IMG/VR virus record: IMGVR_UViG_3300028388_001983
Span: 1-64,000 of that record
DNA: 64,000 bases
Origin: a virus
Direction: 5' to 3' (one strand)
This document shows positions 5,791 to 14,149 of the stretch, piece by piece. The position numbers were made by a program, and so were the translations under genes. The notes beneath the pieces were generated by a model. It did no database searches, had not been told where the DNA came from, and worked only from the letters and a program-made list of their open reading frames with translations. Numbering within the stretch: position 1 is the first letter of the stretch; each line of letters starts with the position of its first letter.

Positions 5791-7764
5791 ATGATATATA
5801 TTATTACCAATAGAAAGAAGTTGTTTGATGGAATAAGAGGAATTAGATTCTCCTCTTTAGAAGTGGTTAAGAGATATTTTGGTAATAAAAAGTACATTAG
5901 CTGCGATACAGAAACAACAGGATTTGATCCTTACACAAATAGATTACTTACTGTTCAAGTAGGTGATATAGAAAATCAATTTATAATTGATTGTGATTCA
6001 GTAGATATAAGAATTTTTAAGGACTTCTTTGAGTCTGATAAAATTTTTATCTTTCAAAATGCTAAATTTGATTTAAGATTTTTTCTACATAGTGGTATTA
6101 TTATAAAAAAAGTTTTTGATACTTTCTTAGCTGAAGCTATTCTTACTACTGGTATTAAAGATGCTAGAAAAGGTTTAGATTTTTTAGCTTATAAATATGC
6201 AAATGCTAGTCTTAATAAGGATATTAGAGGAGATATTAATAAGTTTGGATTGACTCAAGAAGTTATTAAATATGCTGCAGATGATGTAAAATATTTAGAA
6301 ATTATCAAAGATGCTCAGTTAAAAGAGATTAGGAAATTTGATTTATATAATACTTTAGCTTTAGATAATAAATTTGTATTAGCTTTATCTTATATAGAAT
6401 ACTGTGGTATGTATCTTAATAAAGATAAGTGGTTAGAAAAAATTAAAAACCATGAAAATAAAGCATTAGAGTATAAAGCTAAATTAAATCAATATATTTT
6501 AGAAAGTCAGTTAACTGAGTATATAGAGAATCAATTGGATTTATTTAGTAACGAAAGAAAGTGTACTATAAATTGGGACTCTCCTCAACAAGTAATAAGA
6601 CTTTTTAAAAAATTAGGTATTACTACTATTACTAAAGATAAAAAAACTGGTTTATATAAAGATTCTGTAGAATCTCATGTTCTAAAACCACAGATGAAAG
6701 ACTTTCCACTTATTGAACTATATTTAGATTATAAAGAAGAATCTAAGGAAGTCAGTACATATGGAACAGAGTTTTTTAAATATATAAATCCTAAATCTAA
6801 TAGAATACATTCACAGTTTAACCAAGTTATAAATACTGGTAGAATGTCTTCTAATAAACCTAATATTCAAAATATTCCTGCTACTACTGAGAATAGAGCA
6901 TGTTTTACTGCTGAAGAAGATAATGTTATTATTAGTTCTGATTATAGTGCTCAAGAAACTATTGTTTTAACTAATGCTTCACAAGATAAAAACTTGATAG
7001 AGTTTTATGAAAAAGGTTTAGGAGATTTACATAGTTGGGTAGCATCATTATTATTTGAAGAATTAAAAAATTTACCACTATCTGAAATTAAAAGTAAACA
7101 TGGTGATAAAAGGCAGTTAGCTAAAGGTGCTGGTTTTGCTATACAGTATGGTGGTAATGGTAGAACTATATCAGAAAATTTATCAGTATCAGAAGAAAGA
7201 GGTGAATGGGTATATAATTCTTATATGAATGCCTTTCCTGATTTAAAAAACTATTTTGAAAAAGTTCAATCAGAGTCTCATAGAAATGGTTATATAACTT
7301 TTAATCAAATTACTAAAAGGAAATCTTTCTTTGATTTTTTAGATAGATTTAAAGACCTTGAAAAAGAAGTTAATCATCCTAATTTTTGGAATGCTTATAG
7401 AATTGAAAAAAGTAATAACTCGGATATTTTTCATGAGTATTTCAGACCAATAGTAAAAGACTATTATTTTTATAAAGGTCTTATAGACAGAAGATCATTA
7501 AATTATCCTATTCAAGGAACTTCTGCAGATATTACTAAATATGCTGCTTATTTATTCTATAAATATATTCTACAAAATAATTTATTATTTAAAGTGAAAA
7601 TAATAAATATGGTACATGATGAAATATTAGTAGAAAGTCCTGAAAGTATTTCTAAAAACATAGCTAAAGAATTATCATCATGTATGGAAAAATCTGGTGA
7701 ATTATTTTGTAAAACAATTAAATTGAAAGCTAAACCAGAGATAGAAACTTATTGGAAACATTAA
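5791..7764 (+). CDS. polA: Family A DNA polymerase with 3'-5' exonuclease
   Basis: Probable replicative polymerase, 657 aa. The N-terminal DEDDy proofreading domain is intact: Asp39 and Glu41 in CDTETTG, Asp94 in NAKFDLRFF, and Tyr161/Asp165 in YAADD. The polymerase domain has motif A SSDYSAQE (Asp384), motif B KRQLAKGAGFAIQYGG and motif C MVHDEIL. There is no 5'-nuclease domain, which is normal for phage Pol A enzymes. Helicase and primase are not in the window and presumably lie to the left. Second gene of the operon driven from 5606-5636; the next gene starts 2 nt after its stop. Confident. Confidence 0.95.
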   Translation: MIYIITNRKKLFDGIRGIRFSSLEVVKRYFGNKKYISCDTETTGFDPYTNRLLTVQVGDIENQFIIDCDSVDIRIFKDFFESDKIFIFQNAKFDLRFFLHSGIIIKKVFDTFLAEAILTTGIKDARKGLDFLAYKYANASLNKDIRGDINKFGLTQEVIKYAADDVKYLEIIKDAQLKEIRKFDLYNTLALDNKFVLALSYIEYCGMYLNKDKWLEKIKNHENKALEYKAKLNQYILESQLTEYIENQLDLFSNERKCTINWDSPQQVIRLFKKLGITTITKDKKTGLYKDSVESHVLKPQMKDFPLIELYLDYKEESKEVSTYGTEFFKYINPKSNRIHSQFNQVINTGRMSSNKPNIQNIPATTENRACFTAEEDNVIISSDYSAQETIVLTNASQDKNLIEFYEKGLGDLHSWVASLLFEELKNLPLSEIKSKHGDKRQLAKGAGFAIQYGGNGRTISENLSVSEERGEWVYNSYMNAFPDLKNYFEKVQSESHRNGYITFNQITKRKSFFDFLDRFKDLEKEVNHPNFWNAYRIEKSNNSDIFHEYFRPIVKDYYFYKGLIDRRSLNYPIQGTSADITKYAAYLFYKYILQNNLLFKVKIINMVHDEILVESPESISKNIAKELSSCMEKSGELFCKTIKLKAKPEIETYWKH

Positions 7765-7765
7765 T

Positions 7766-8095
7766 ATGAAGTGTAAAAATTGTGGATATACAAAATTTAA
7801 GAAGTTATATTATGTACACTATACAGATAAATTAGACAAGAGCAAAAATTGTTATGCTGAGGTAGTACAAGTCTGTAGAAACTGTCTAAGTTTATCAGAA
7901 ATAGGTAAACCTGAACATTATATTAAATTTAATTATTACCGTCTTCATAGTGCTTGTAAAAACTTAGAAGATTATACACTAGTAACTCCATATAATCTAG
8001 ATAAGATAGTAAGAGAATCAGAACAAGATGAAAATATAATTAATACTGAAAATAAACCTAAAAAAGATTTTATCCGTTATACATTAAAAATTTAA
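7766..8095 (+). CDS. Zinc-ribbon protein, 109 aa
   Basis: Starts 2 nt after the polymerase gene. CKNCGYTKFKKL near residue 3 and CRNCLSLSEIG near residue 37 form a four-cysteine zinc ribbon; the remainder is charged with no recognised domain and ends in a basic tail. Being in the polymerase operon suggests a nucleic-acid-related role, but this is only context. No paralogue is obvious apart from the shorter zinc-ribbon protein at 4757. Confidence 0.65.
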   Translation: MKCKNCGYTKFKKLYYVHYTDKLDKSKNCYAEVVQVCRNCLSLSEIGKPEHYIKFNYYRLHSACKNLEDYTLVTPYNLDKIVRESEQDENIINTENKPKKDFIRYTLKI

Positions 8096-8101
8096 ACAAA
8101 T

Positions 8102-8368
8102 ATGTTCAAAATAGGAGACTTAAAATTTATTAAAAGGTATGCAATATTACCAACTAGAGTATTATGCGAAGATGATGTGAGAAGATTAAAAATGTTTCAA
8201 CCCTACTTAGAAGTGTATGAGTGGATAGAAAAGAAGATAGAAATATTTGATTCTATGAGAGTTACATTTACAGAGGAAAAAATACAGCAGTGGGAAAAAG
8301 TTGATTTAATAGATTATAATTTCTATCCTAACTATTTAAGTCATATAGGACCCTCTACTAAAAATTGA
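8102..8368 (+). CDS. Hypothetical protein, 88 aa
   Basis: ATG start 6 nt after the previous stop; next gene starts 6 nt after its own stop. Begins MFKIGDLKFIKRYAILPTR, contains ERKIEIF-like charged and aromatic stretches (EWIEKKIEIF) and ends SHIGPSTKN. No signal, membrane segment or catalytic motif seen. Supported by operon spacing and codon use only. Confidence 0.6.
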   Translation: MFKIGDLKFIKRYAILPTRVLCEDDVRRLKMFQPYLEVYEWIEKKIEIFDSMRVTFTEEKIQQWEKVDLIDYNFYPNYLSHIGPSTKN

Positions 8369-8374
8369 AAATCA

Positions 8375-9094
8375 ATGATTAAAACGATTACAATACCAGA
8401 TTTACATGGCAAATCAATTTGGAAAGATGTTGATCCACATGAATATGATCAAATAATTTTTTTAGGTGACTATTTAGATGATTGGGATGTTTCTGATGAA
8501 TCTATGTTAGAAAATTTAAAAGAAGTTATTAATTTTAAAGAATTACATAAAGATAAAGTTATATTATTATTAGGTAATCATGATGTAGGTTATCTATATC
8601 CTATGTTTACTAAATTATTTAGAGCAACTAGATGTTCTGGATTTAGAAATAGTATGTATGAAGATGTTCATAAACTTTTGAATGATAATCGTTCTTTATT
8701 CCAACCTACTCACCAATTAAAAAATCATATATGGTCACATGCTGGAATTTCAGAACCTTGGTATGAAAATAGATTATTACCAGTATTAATCGGATTAGGA
8801 TTAGATCATGAAGATAATATAAATTTATCTACTAAAATTAATATCTGTTTTAAAACTGATGTTGAAGAATTATTTGATGTAGGATATATGAGAGGTGGAA
8901 ATTATCCTAATGGTGGAATATTTTGGGAAGATGCTACAGATTTAGTAAGTAGTCCTTATCCTAATATTCATCAAATAGTTGGACATACTAAGGGTAATTT
9001 CATAGGAAATGTGTATAATGATGATTTAAATAGTCATCTTACTTTTACAGATTGTCTAGATAAAAAAGTTGAATTTTATAAATTAGAGGTATAA
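8375..9094 (+). CDS. Calcineurin-like phosphatase (second metallophosphoesterase)
   Basis: A 239-aa protein with the ordered superfamily motifs IPDLHGKS (DxH, residues 8-10), FLGDYLDDW (GD), LLGNHDVGY (GNH[DE]), HIWSHAGIS (H) and IVGHTKG (GH). The order and the SHAG signature resemble Ser/Thr or bis(nucleosyl)-tetraphosphate phosphatases of phages such as lambda phosphatase, more than the compact enzyme at 4046. Substrate unknown; candidates are host phosphoproteins, nucleotide alarmones or nucleic-acid ends. Lies between two small unknown genes in the DNA polymerase operon. Confidence 0.87.
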   Translation: MIKTITIPDLHGKSIWKDVDPHEYDQIIFLGDYLDDWDVSDESMLENLKEVINFKELHKDKVILLLGNHDVGYLYPMFTKLFRATRCSGFRNSMYEDVHKLLNDNRSLFQPTHQLKNHIWSHAGISEPWYENRLLPVLIGLGLDHEDNINLSTKINICFKTDVEELFDVGYMRGGNYPNGGIFWEDATDLVSSPYPNIHQIVGHTKGNFIGNVYNDDLNSHLTFTDCLDKKVEFYKLEV

Positions 9095-9096
9095 TT

Positions 9097-9354
9097 ATGT
9101 TTAAAGAAGAAGGAGAATTTCTAACTTATTTTACAGCAGAGTTAGGTCTTGGTACTAAAAATAGGGATTTATTACACGGTAATATTGAAATACACAGTGA
9201 AGAATATCCTTATCCAATATATAAAATATCAGTAGCTACAAATAAACCCAAAGAATTTAATGAATTTTTAAATAAGTTTGATTTTAAAGTTCTACCTATG
9301 AAAAAAATTCAAGAGATAGAAGAGGAAGTTAAATCTAAATATAAAATTATATAA
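9097..9354 (+). CDS. Hypothetical protein, 85 aa
   Basis: Starts 2 nt after the phosphatase gene and ends directly before the sulfotransferase-like gene (no gap). It contains YPYPIYKISVATNKPKEF and a C-terminal charged helix (MKKIQEIEEEVKSKYK). Likely a small alpha/beta protein; no family recognised. Confidence 0.6.
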   Translation: MFKEEGEFLTYFTAELGLGTKNRDLLHGNIEIHSEEYPYPIYKISVATNKPKEFNEFLNKFDFKVLPMKKIQEIEEEVKSKYKII

Positions 9355-10059
9355 ATGATTGTACATATAGGATTTCAGAAATGTGCTTCTACATTTTTAC
9401 AAGAACAAATATTTCCAAACCTTTTAGGTATTAATTACAAAGGTATAATTGATATTACTGATCCTGATATATACAGTCGTCCTGATATAACTCCTGATAA
9501 TATTGATACCTCTGAAAAATCATTATATTCATTTGAAGCACTAGTTGGAGAAATGGGTACAGGTATAGGTAGATATGAAAGAATGGTAGGGTTAAAAAAA
9601 ATGGGAGCTAAGAAAATTATAATAGTAATACGAGATTTAAAATCCCATATAAAATCTGTATATAAAGAATTTATATATTCTGGTGGTACATTAACATACA
9701 ATGATTGGTTAAAATCTCCACATTGTAAATTTTATTATTTTCAATATCATCGAGTTATAAAACTATACCAAGATAATTTTGGTTATGAAAATGTTTTAGT
9801 TATAACACAAAATGGACTTCTTTCTAATCCTAAAGATGCTATTAATAAAATAATAAAATTTACTGGGGCTTTAGCAATTAAGGACTTTTCTCTTACTAAA
9901 GTTAATAAAGGACTATCTTATCCATTTATTAAATTGATGAGAGTTTTAAATCATTTTACATATAGTTATAGAAGAAGTTCGTCTTTCATACCTAAGTTTA
10001 TATCTTCAAATAAAGTTAGGGGAGTTCTATCCATCGTAGATAAAGTGAAAGATAAGTAG
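9355..10059 (+). CDS. Sulfotransferase-like protein
   Basis: A 234-aa protein with the two PAPS-binding signatures of sulfotransferases: an N-terminal phosphosulfate loop HIGFQKCASTFLQEQ (residues 4-18) and a 3'-phosphate-binding segment IIIVIRDLKSHIKSVYKEF around Arg93 and Ser97/Ser101. Such enzymes move a sulfuryl group from PAPS to a hydroxyl or amine of a sugar, lipid or small molecule. About 230 aa is at the short end of the family, so the acceptor-binding part may be reduced. It is the last gene of the early block; its stop codon lies at the edge of the terminator stem. The acceptor cannot be told from sequence; a surface glycan of the host is one possibility. Confidence 0.75.
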   Translation: MIVHIGFQKCASTFLQEQIFPNLLGINYKGIIDITDPDIYSRPDITPDNIDTSEKSLYSFEALVGEMGTGIGRYERMVGLKKMGAKKIIIVIRDLKSHIKSVYKEFIYSGGTLTYNDWLKSPHCKFYYFQYHRVIKLYQDNFGYENVLVITQNGLLSNPKDAINKIIKFTGALAIKDFSLTKVNKGLSYPFIKLMRVLNHFTYSYRRSSSFIPKFISSNKVRGVLSIVDKVKDK

Positions 10060-10088
10060 GTACTGGTTAATTCCAGTACCTTTTTTTT
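10059..10088 (+). terminator. Intrinsic terminator ending the plus-strand block
   Basis: GGTACTGG (10059-10066), loop TTAATT, CCAGTACC (10073-10080), then eight T (10081-10088). Perfect 8-bp stem overlapping the last base of the sulfotransferase stop codon. It lies in the 35-nt gap between convergent gene blocks; on the minus strand no T-tract follows, so it terminates plus-strand transcription. Confidence 0.92.
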
Positions 10089-10094
10089 ATACCC

Positions 10095-13000
10095 TTAGAG
10101 ATAGTCAGCTTTTTTGTAGGTTTCAAATAGTTCTAATAACCTAGCTAACTGAGTTCCACCATATGCCCATTGTGAGGTATAGTAGAAAAATGGTGATTTA
10201 TCTTGAGGTGAATTTTCTCCAAACATTAAATCTCTACCTTCATCAAAAGTATTTCCAATTGTTTTACTAGCATCTTCTAATAATTGTGACATTGGTAGTG
10301 GATTAGATACTAATCTAATAAACTCTCTAGGTGTCCATGCAAATGATAGTTCTGAATAACTTTTTGCGAATGCTTTATACATAGTCCTAGTAAATTGATT
10401 ATCTGCATATAACGGTTCTCCATCTCCATCTCCATCAGACCCTAGCATAGTAATTAAAGCATAGAATAATAGAATAGCTCTAACTTCATTAACCATAGCC
10501 TTAATTTGGCCCCTCTTCATTTCTAAAAATTCTGCTTCACTAACTTCTTTAGCTTTTGCAGGATTAGCCTCTCTCCATTTATGATATTGTAATCTAGCTA
10601 ATTTTTTATTATAAGACTTATTAGAAAATCCAAATGTTGCTACATCTAAAGCAAGTTTACCTAAATTAGGTACAAGTATCTTTCTAGCGAAATAACCTAG
10701 TCCTACACCATTTCTAACAGTCTCTACTGAACTATAAGTACTAAAATAAGCTTTATATCTACCTTGTCTTAAAGATTGAATATATCTATCGTAAGTAATA
10801 TTTCCAAAACGTTCTTTCAATACTCCAGGCATCCATGTTTTAAATTGCATCATTAAATTTAATCCAAGGTTTACATCTGATGCACCTATATCTTCTGCAG
10901 ACATATTACCAATAATATTATTCATAGTATTCTTTACAGCAGCTCTGAACATAATAAAAGCATCTTTAGTCATACCATCTATTGATATTTCTCCAGTTTC
11001 AGGATCATATGTAGTATTTTCCCATATAGTAGTATATTTAGAAGCATCTATCTCAGGTTTGTTAAGTCTTAAAAGTTTACCATTTTCATCTACTGCATAA
11101 TTTTGAGACATTGACACTAAAACGTGTTCAGTAAGTTTCTCATCAGTACCCCTTAATGGCCAAAATAAATATCTATCATCTACATATTTGATTATCTTAT
11201 TGTTAGTAATTTTAGAAACCATTACATTAGATTCATCTTCTGCATAAGCATGAAAATATGCATTTATTGCTTTGTATTTCTTTCTACTTTTTCCAACCAT
11301 ATATTTATTGGCTTGTCTACCTTGATCAATAGTAAAACTAACTCCCTTAGCAGCTTCTAATCTAGTGTTTAATTTACCTGCTATATAAGCTCCTATACCA
11401 GGAATAACAGCAAATGCTAAAGCTTTTCTAGACATATACTGTTTTAAAGTTAATAAAGCCTTTGTAGTATTATATTTCTTCGATATACTCCCCTCTCTAA
11501 ATTTTATACCATACATATAATAATCAGTAATCTGTTCAAATAGTTTATATGTAGCTGTATTTTTAGATTTAGTATTTAAAGGGTCTTTGAAATTACCTTT
11601 GATAGCTTTACCTAATGTACTAGTTACAGTTTCTCCAGCTTGTTGTACTGAAGAATCTCCCATTAAATCTTTAAATGCTAATGTTTGAGCCTCTATTTTA
11701 GACATAGCATCATAATTATATGACATCTTAGCAAATAATGTTAACACCTTACTAAGGTCTTTAGATTGTTCAGATACATCTATTCTACCATCATTATCTT
11801 TAAATGGATGTAAAAACAGTCTAGGTATTTTTTTAACTGGTTGTCCGGTGAGAGGATCAATTTGACTTATGTGAACATCTTCTTCTCTAACACTTACTAA
11901 ATCACGATATATTTCTTGAAAAGTTTTTTTAATACTGCCATTATCTACTAAATGTTCTACAGCAGACTTACGAATTTTAGGTATAAAGTTATTAGGTATA
12001 TCAGAATACTGTAAACCTAATAAATCTCTAAACTCATCTATTTTAGAAGTAAAGAAATTATAATAATTTAATAAAGCTTCATTATTTTCGATATATTTAA
12101 ATTCATCTGATTTATACTGTTGTTCATATTCCGGCTTTAACTTTAAATGTTTATAGTTAGTTCTGTTTAAATAGGCTCCTTTTTTAGTAACTAAATCCCA
12201 TCTAGATTTCCATTGTTTTAACTCTTTGTTATATTCATTTCTAAGAGATTTAGAAGATTGTATTACTGTACCATCTTCATCTAATATAGGTTCAAAATTA
12301 TTTTTATCAATTTTAAGTCTAGCTTGAAATTCTTCTAATCTCTGATTATATTCCTTTTTAAACTCTTCAAAATCTCTAAATTCATACCTCTCAATTAACC
12401 ATTCATAGTCATCATTATTAAAAGCATCTTGTCTCTCTTCCCAAAATTCCTTGGTTAGTTGAGAGTATAAATTTCCAGTTTTTTGATTAATTATTTTAGA
12501 AAATATTTGACCTTTAGATAATCCGGCCTTTTTACCCCATCTTCTAAGATCAGCATCTACTTTCTCTAATTCTTCAAAGAATGTTCTCATTTCCATAGTA
12601 ACATCATAATAAGTTTCATTCTTTAAGTCGTTAAAAGCTTGAAATATAGGATGGTCTATTTCAGACAAGTTCAAGAAATTTCTAGTAATATATTTAACAC
12701 CGTCTAAAGCAATTAAATCCCCATTCTCATCTTTATAATTATCAGGAATTCTTTCTAATATCATAGATTCCCTTTTACTACGTGCTTGTTCTCTTAAATC
12801 TGCTATACGATCATATAATGCTCGTCTTTGATTTACTAATCTTTCTGCTACTTCAGGTTCTATCAATTTTAGATTTTGAATATATTCAGAAGTATCCTCT
12901 GTTATACCTTCATATACAGCAGATTCTTCCATAAATGTAGCTATATCTATAAGAGTAAGTTTATTAGGATTAGGTTCACCATTTGAAAGAGTATCAGGTT

Positions 13001-14147
13001 CTTCTAGCTTTTTACCAAATTTTAATACTAAACCTCTTGCATCTGAAAATATTGTATCTACTTCACCTTTTACCACTGCTCGTCTTACAGACTTGCGAAT
13101 AGCTCTAATTCTAGCTCTAAGCAAATCTTTATCGTTTTGGGATAATCCTTTCTTCTGTAAAGTTTCTTCTAATGTAGATACTAAACTTAACTGTTTTTCT
13201 AACAAGTTATCTAAACCTTTAAATTTAGTCTTCTCACCAATAGGAATTTCCATTAAATGTTTAGAAGTTTGTTCTCCTATTTGTACTAAATCTAAATGAT
13301 TCTTATATTCTTTACCCTCTTTAGCTAATTGTATGTGTATCGGAATAGCTCTACTCTCATTGAATTTTCTTATACCAAAATGTTCTAATAAAATTCTTTT
13401 ATAATCTTCTATAGTAAGAGTGTAAGATTCTATCTTACCTTCAGTAGCAAGAGTATCTACCAGAGTAGCTTTTTTACCAGTACCTCTAACAGCATAACGT
13501 GAGGGTGTAGAAGTTTTATAATCGTAAATAGAAGCACTATGATCACTAAAGACTGCCAATATATCTATTGCACCACCTCTATTTTTAAAAGGGTCTAATA
13601 TCTTCTGTTCAGTAAAAATTTGAACCTCTCCATCAGGATCAATACGCTTTTGTTGTTCATATATTCTATTTAAGAAGTCTTTTGACCAATCCATTAAAGC
13701 ATTAACATCTTTAAGATTTAAACTAACACCATATTCACCATTTTGAGCATCTTGTACTATTTGATTTAATGATTTAGAGTTTTCTTTATTAGTATTAGAA
13801 TTTAATATATCTTGTAAGATTTCATGAATTGTACTACCAGCCTCTCTCTTAAGTTCATTAACAGGAGAACGAGCCATCCTTTCAGCAGCTTCTTTACCAT
13901 ACTTACGTTCAAAATTCTTCTTAGCTTTATCAGATACCCTACCTTCAATTTCAGTATCTCCTATATAATATCTATTATTAGGACTTCCATTAACTGTATC
14001 AGGTATATAAAGATTCTCATTAAAGAATTTAAAAGCTTTAATTTTATCTGTTAAAGATGATTCTTTATCAATGTTGAGTCTGAAGTTTTTATTCCTGAGT
14101 AAATCTTCTATCTCACTTATACTCTTATTTAAATCTTCGCACGCCAT
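10095..14147 (-). CDS. Giant virion/cargo protein with PD-(D/E)XK nuclease-like domain
   Basis: ATG at 14147 (MACEDLNKS) is preferred to the in-frame TTG at 14162; 1350 aa. Around residues 190-215 it shows GGAIDILAVF followed by SIYDYKTST, the GxxD...DxK core of PD-(D/E)XK (RecB/Cas4-like) nucleases. The rest is long charged helices and, near the C-terminus, small-residue-rich stretches (AFAVIPGIGAYIAGKL, ILLFYALITML) that could cross or perturb membranes. It is the last gene of the late block, 2 nt after the RNA polymerase ORF. By analogy with crAss-like phages, such giant proteins are packaged and ejected with the DNA; a nuclease role is inferred from the motif. Confidence 0.72.
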   Translation of the reverse strand: MACEDLNKSISEIEDLLRNKNFRLNIDKESSLTDKIKAFKFFNENLYIPDTVNGSPNNRYYIGDTEIEGRVSDKAKKNFERKYGKEAAERMARSPVNELKREAGSTIHEILQDILNSNTNKENSKSLNQIVQDAQNGEYGVSLNLKDVNALMDWSKDFLNRIYEQQKRIDPDGEVQIFTEQKILDPFKNRGGAIDILAVFSDHSASIYDYKTSTPSRYAVRGTGKKATLVDTLATEGKIESYTLTIEDYKRILLEHFGIRKFNESRAIPIHIQLAKEGKEYKNHLDLVQIGEQTSKHLMEIPIGEKTKFKGLDNLLEKQLSLVSTLEETLQKKGLSQNDKDLLRARIRAIRKSVRRAVVKGEVDTIFSDARGLVLKFGKKLEEPDTLSNGEPNPNKLTLIDIATFMEESAVYEGITEDTSEYIQNLKLIEPEVAERLVNQRRALYDRIADLREQARSKRESMILERIPDNYKDENGDLIALDGVKYITRNFLNLSEIDHPIFQAFNDLKNETYYDVTMEMRTFFEELEKVDADLRRWGKKAGLSKGQIFSKIINQKTGNLYSQLTKEFWEERQDAFNNDDYEWLIERYEFRDFEEFKKEYNQRLEEFQARLKIDKNNFEPILDEDGTVIQSSKSLRNEYNKELKQWKSRWDLVTKKGAYLNRTNYKHLKLKPEYEQQYKSDEFKYIENNEALLNYYNFFTSKIDEFRDLLGLQYSDIPNNFIPKIRKSAVEHLVDNGSIKKTFQEIYRDLVSVREEDVHISQIDPLTGQPVKKIPRLFLHPFKDNDGRIDVSEQSKDLSKVLTLFAKMSYNYDAMSKIEAQTLAFKDLMGDSSVQQAGETVTSTLGKAIKGNFKDPLNTKSKNTATYKLFEQITDYYMYGIKFREGSISKKYNTTKALLTLKQYMSRKALAFAVIPGIGAYIAGKLNTRLEAAKGVSFTIDQGRQANKYMVGKSRKKYKAINAYFHAYAEDESNVMVSKITNNKIIKYVDDRYLFWPLRGTDEKLTEHVLVSMSQNYAVDENGKLLRLNKPEIDASKYTTIWENTTYDPETGEISIDGMTKDAFIMFRAAVKNTMNNIIGNMSAEDIGASDVNLGLNLMMQFKTWMPGVLKERFGNITYDRYIQSLRQGRYKAYFSTYSSVETVRNGVGLGYFARKILVPNLGKLALDVATFGFSNKSYNKKLARLQYHKWREANPAKAKEVSEAEFLEMKRGQIKAMVNEVRAILLFYALITMLGSDGDGDGEPLYADNQFTRTMYKAFAKSYSELSFAWTPREFIRLVSNPLPMSQLLEDASKTIGNTFDEGRDLMFGENSPQDKSPFFYYTSQWAYGGTQLARLLELFETYKKADYL

Positions 14148-14149
14148 AA

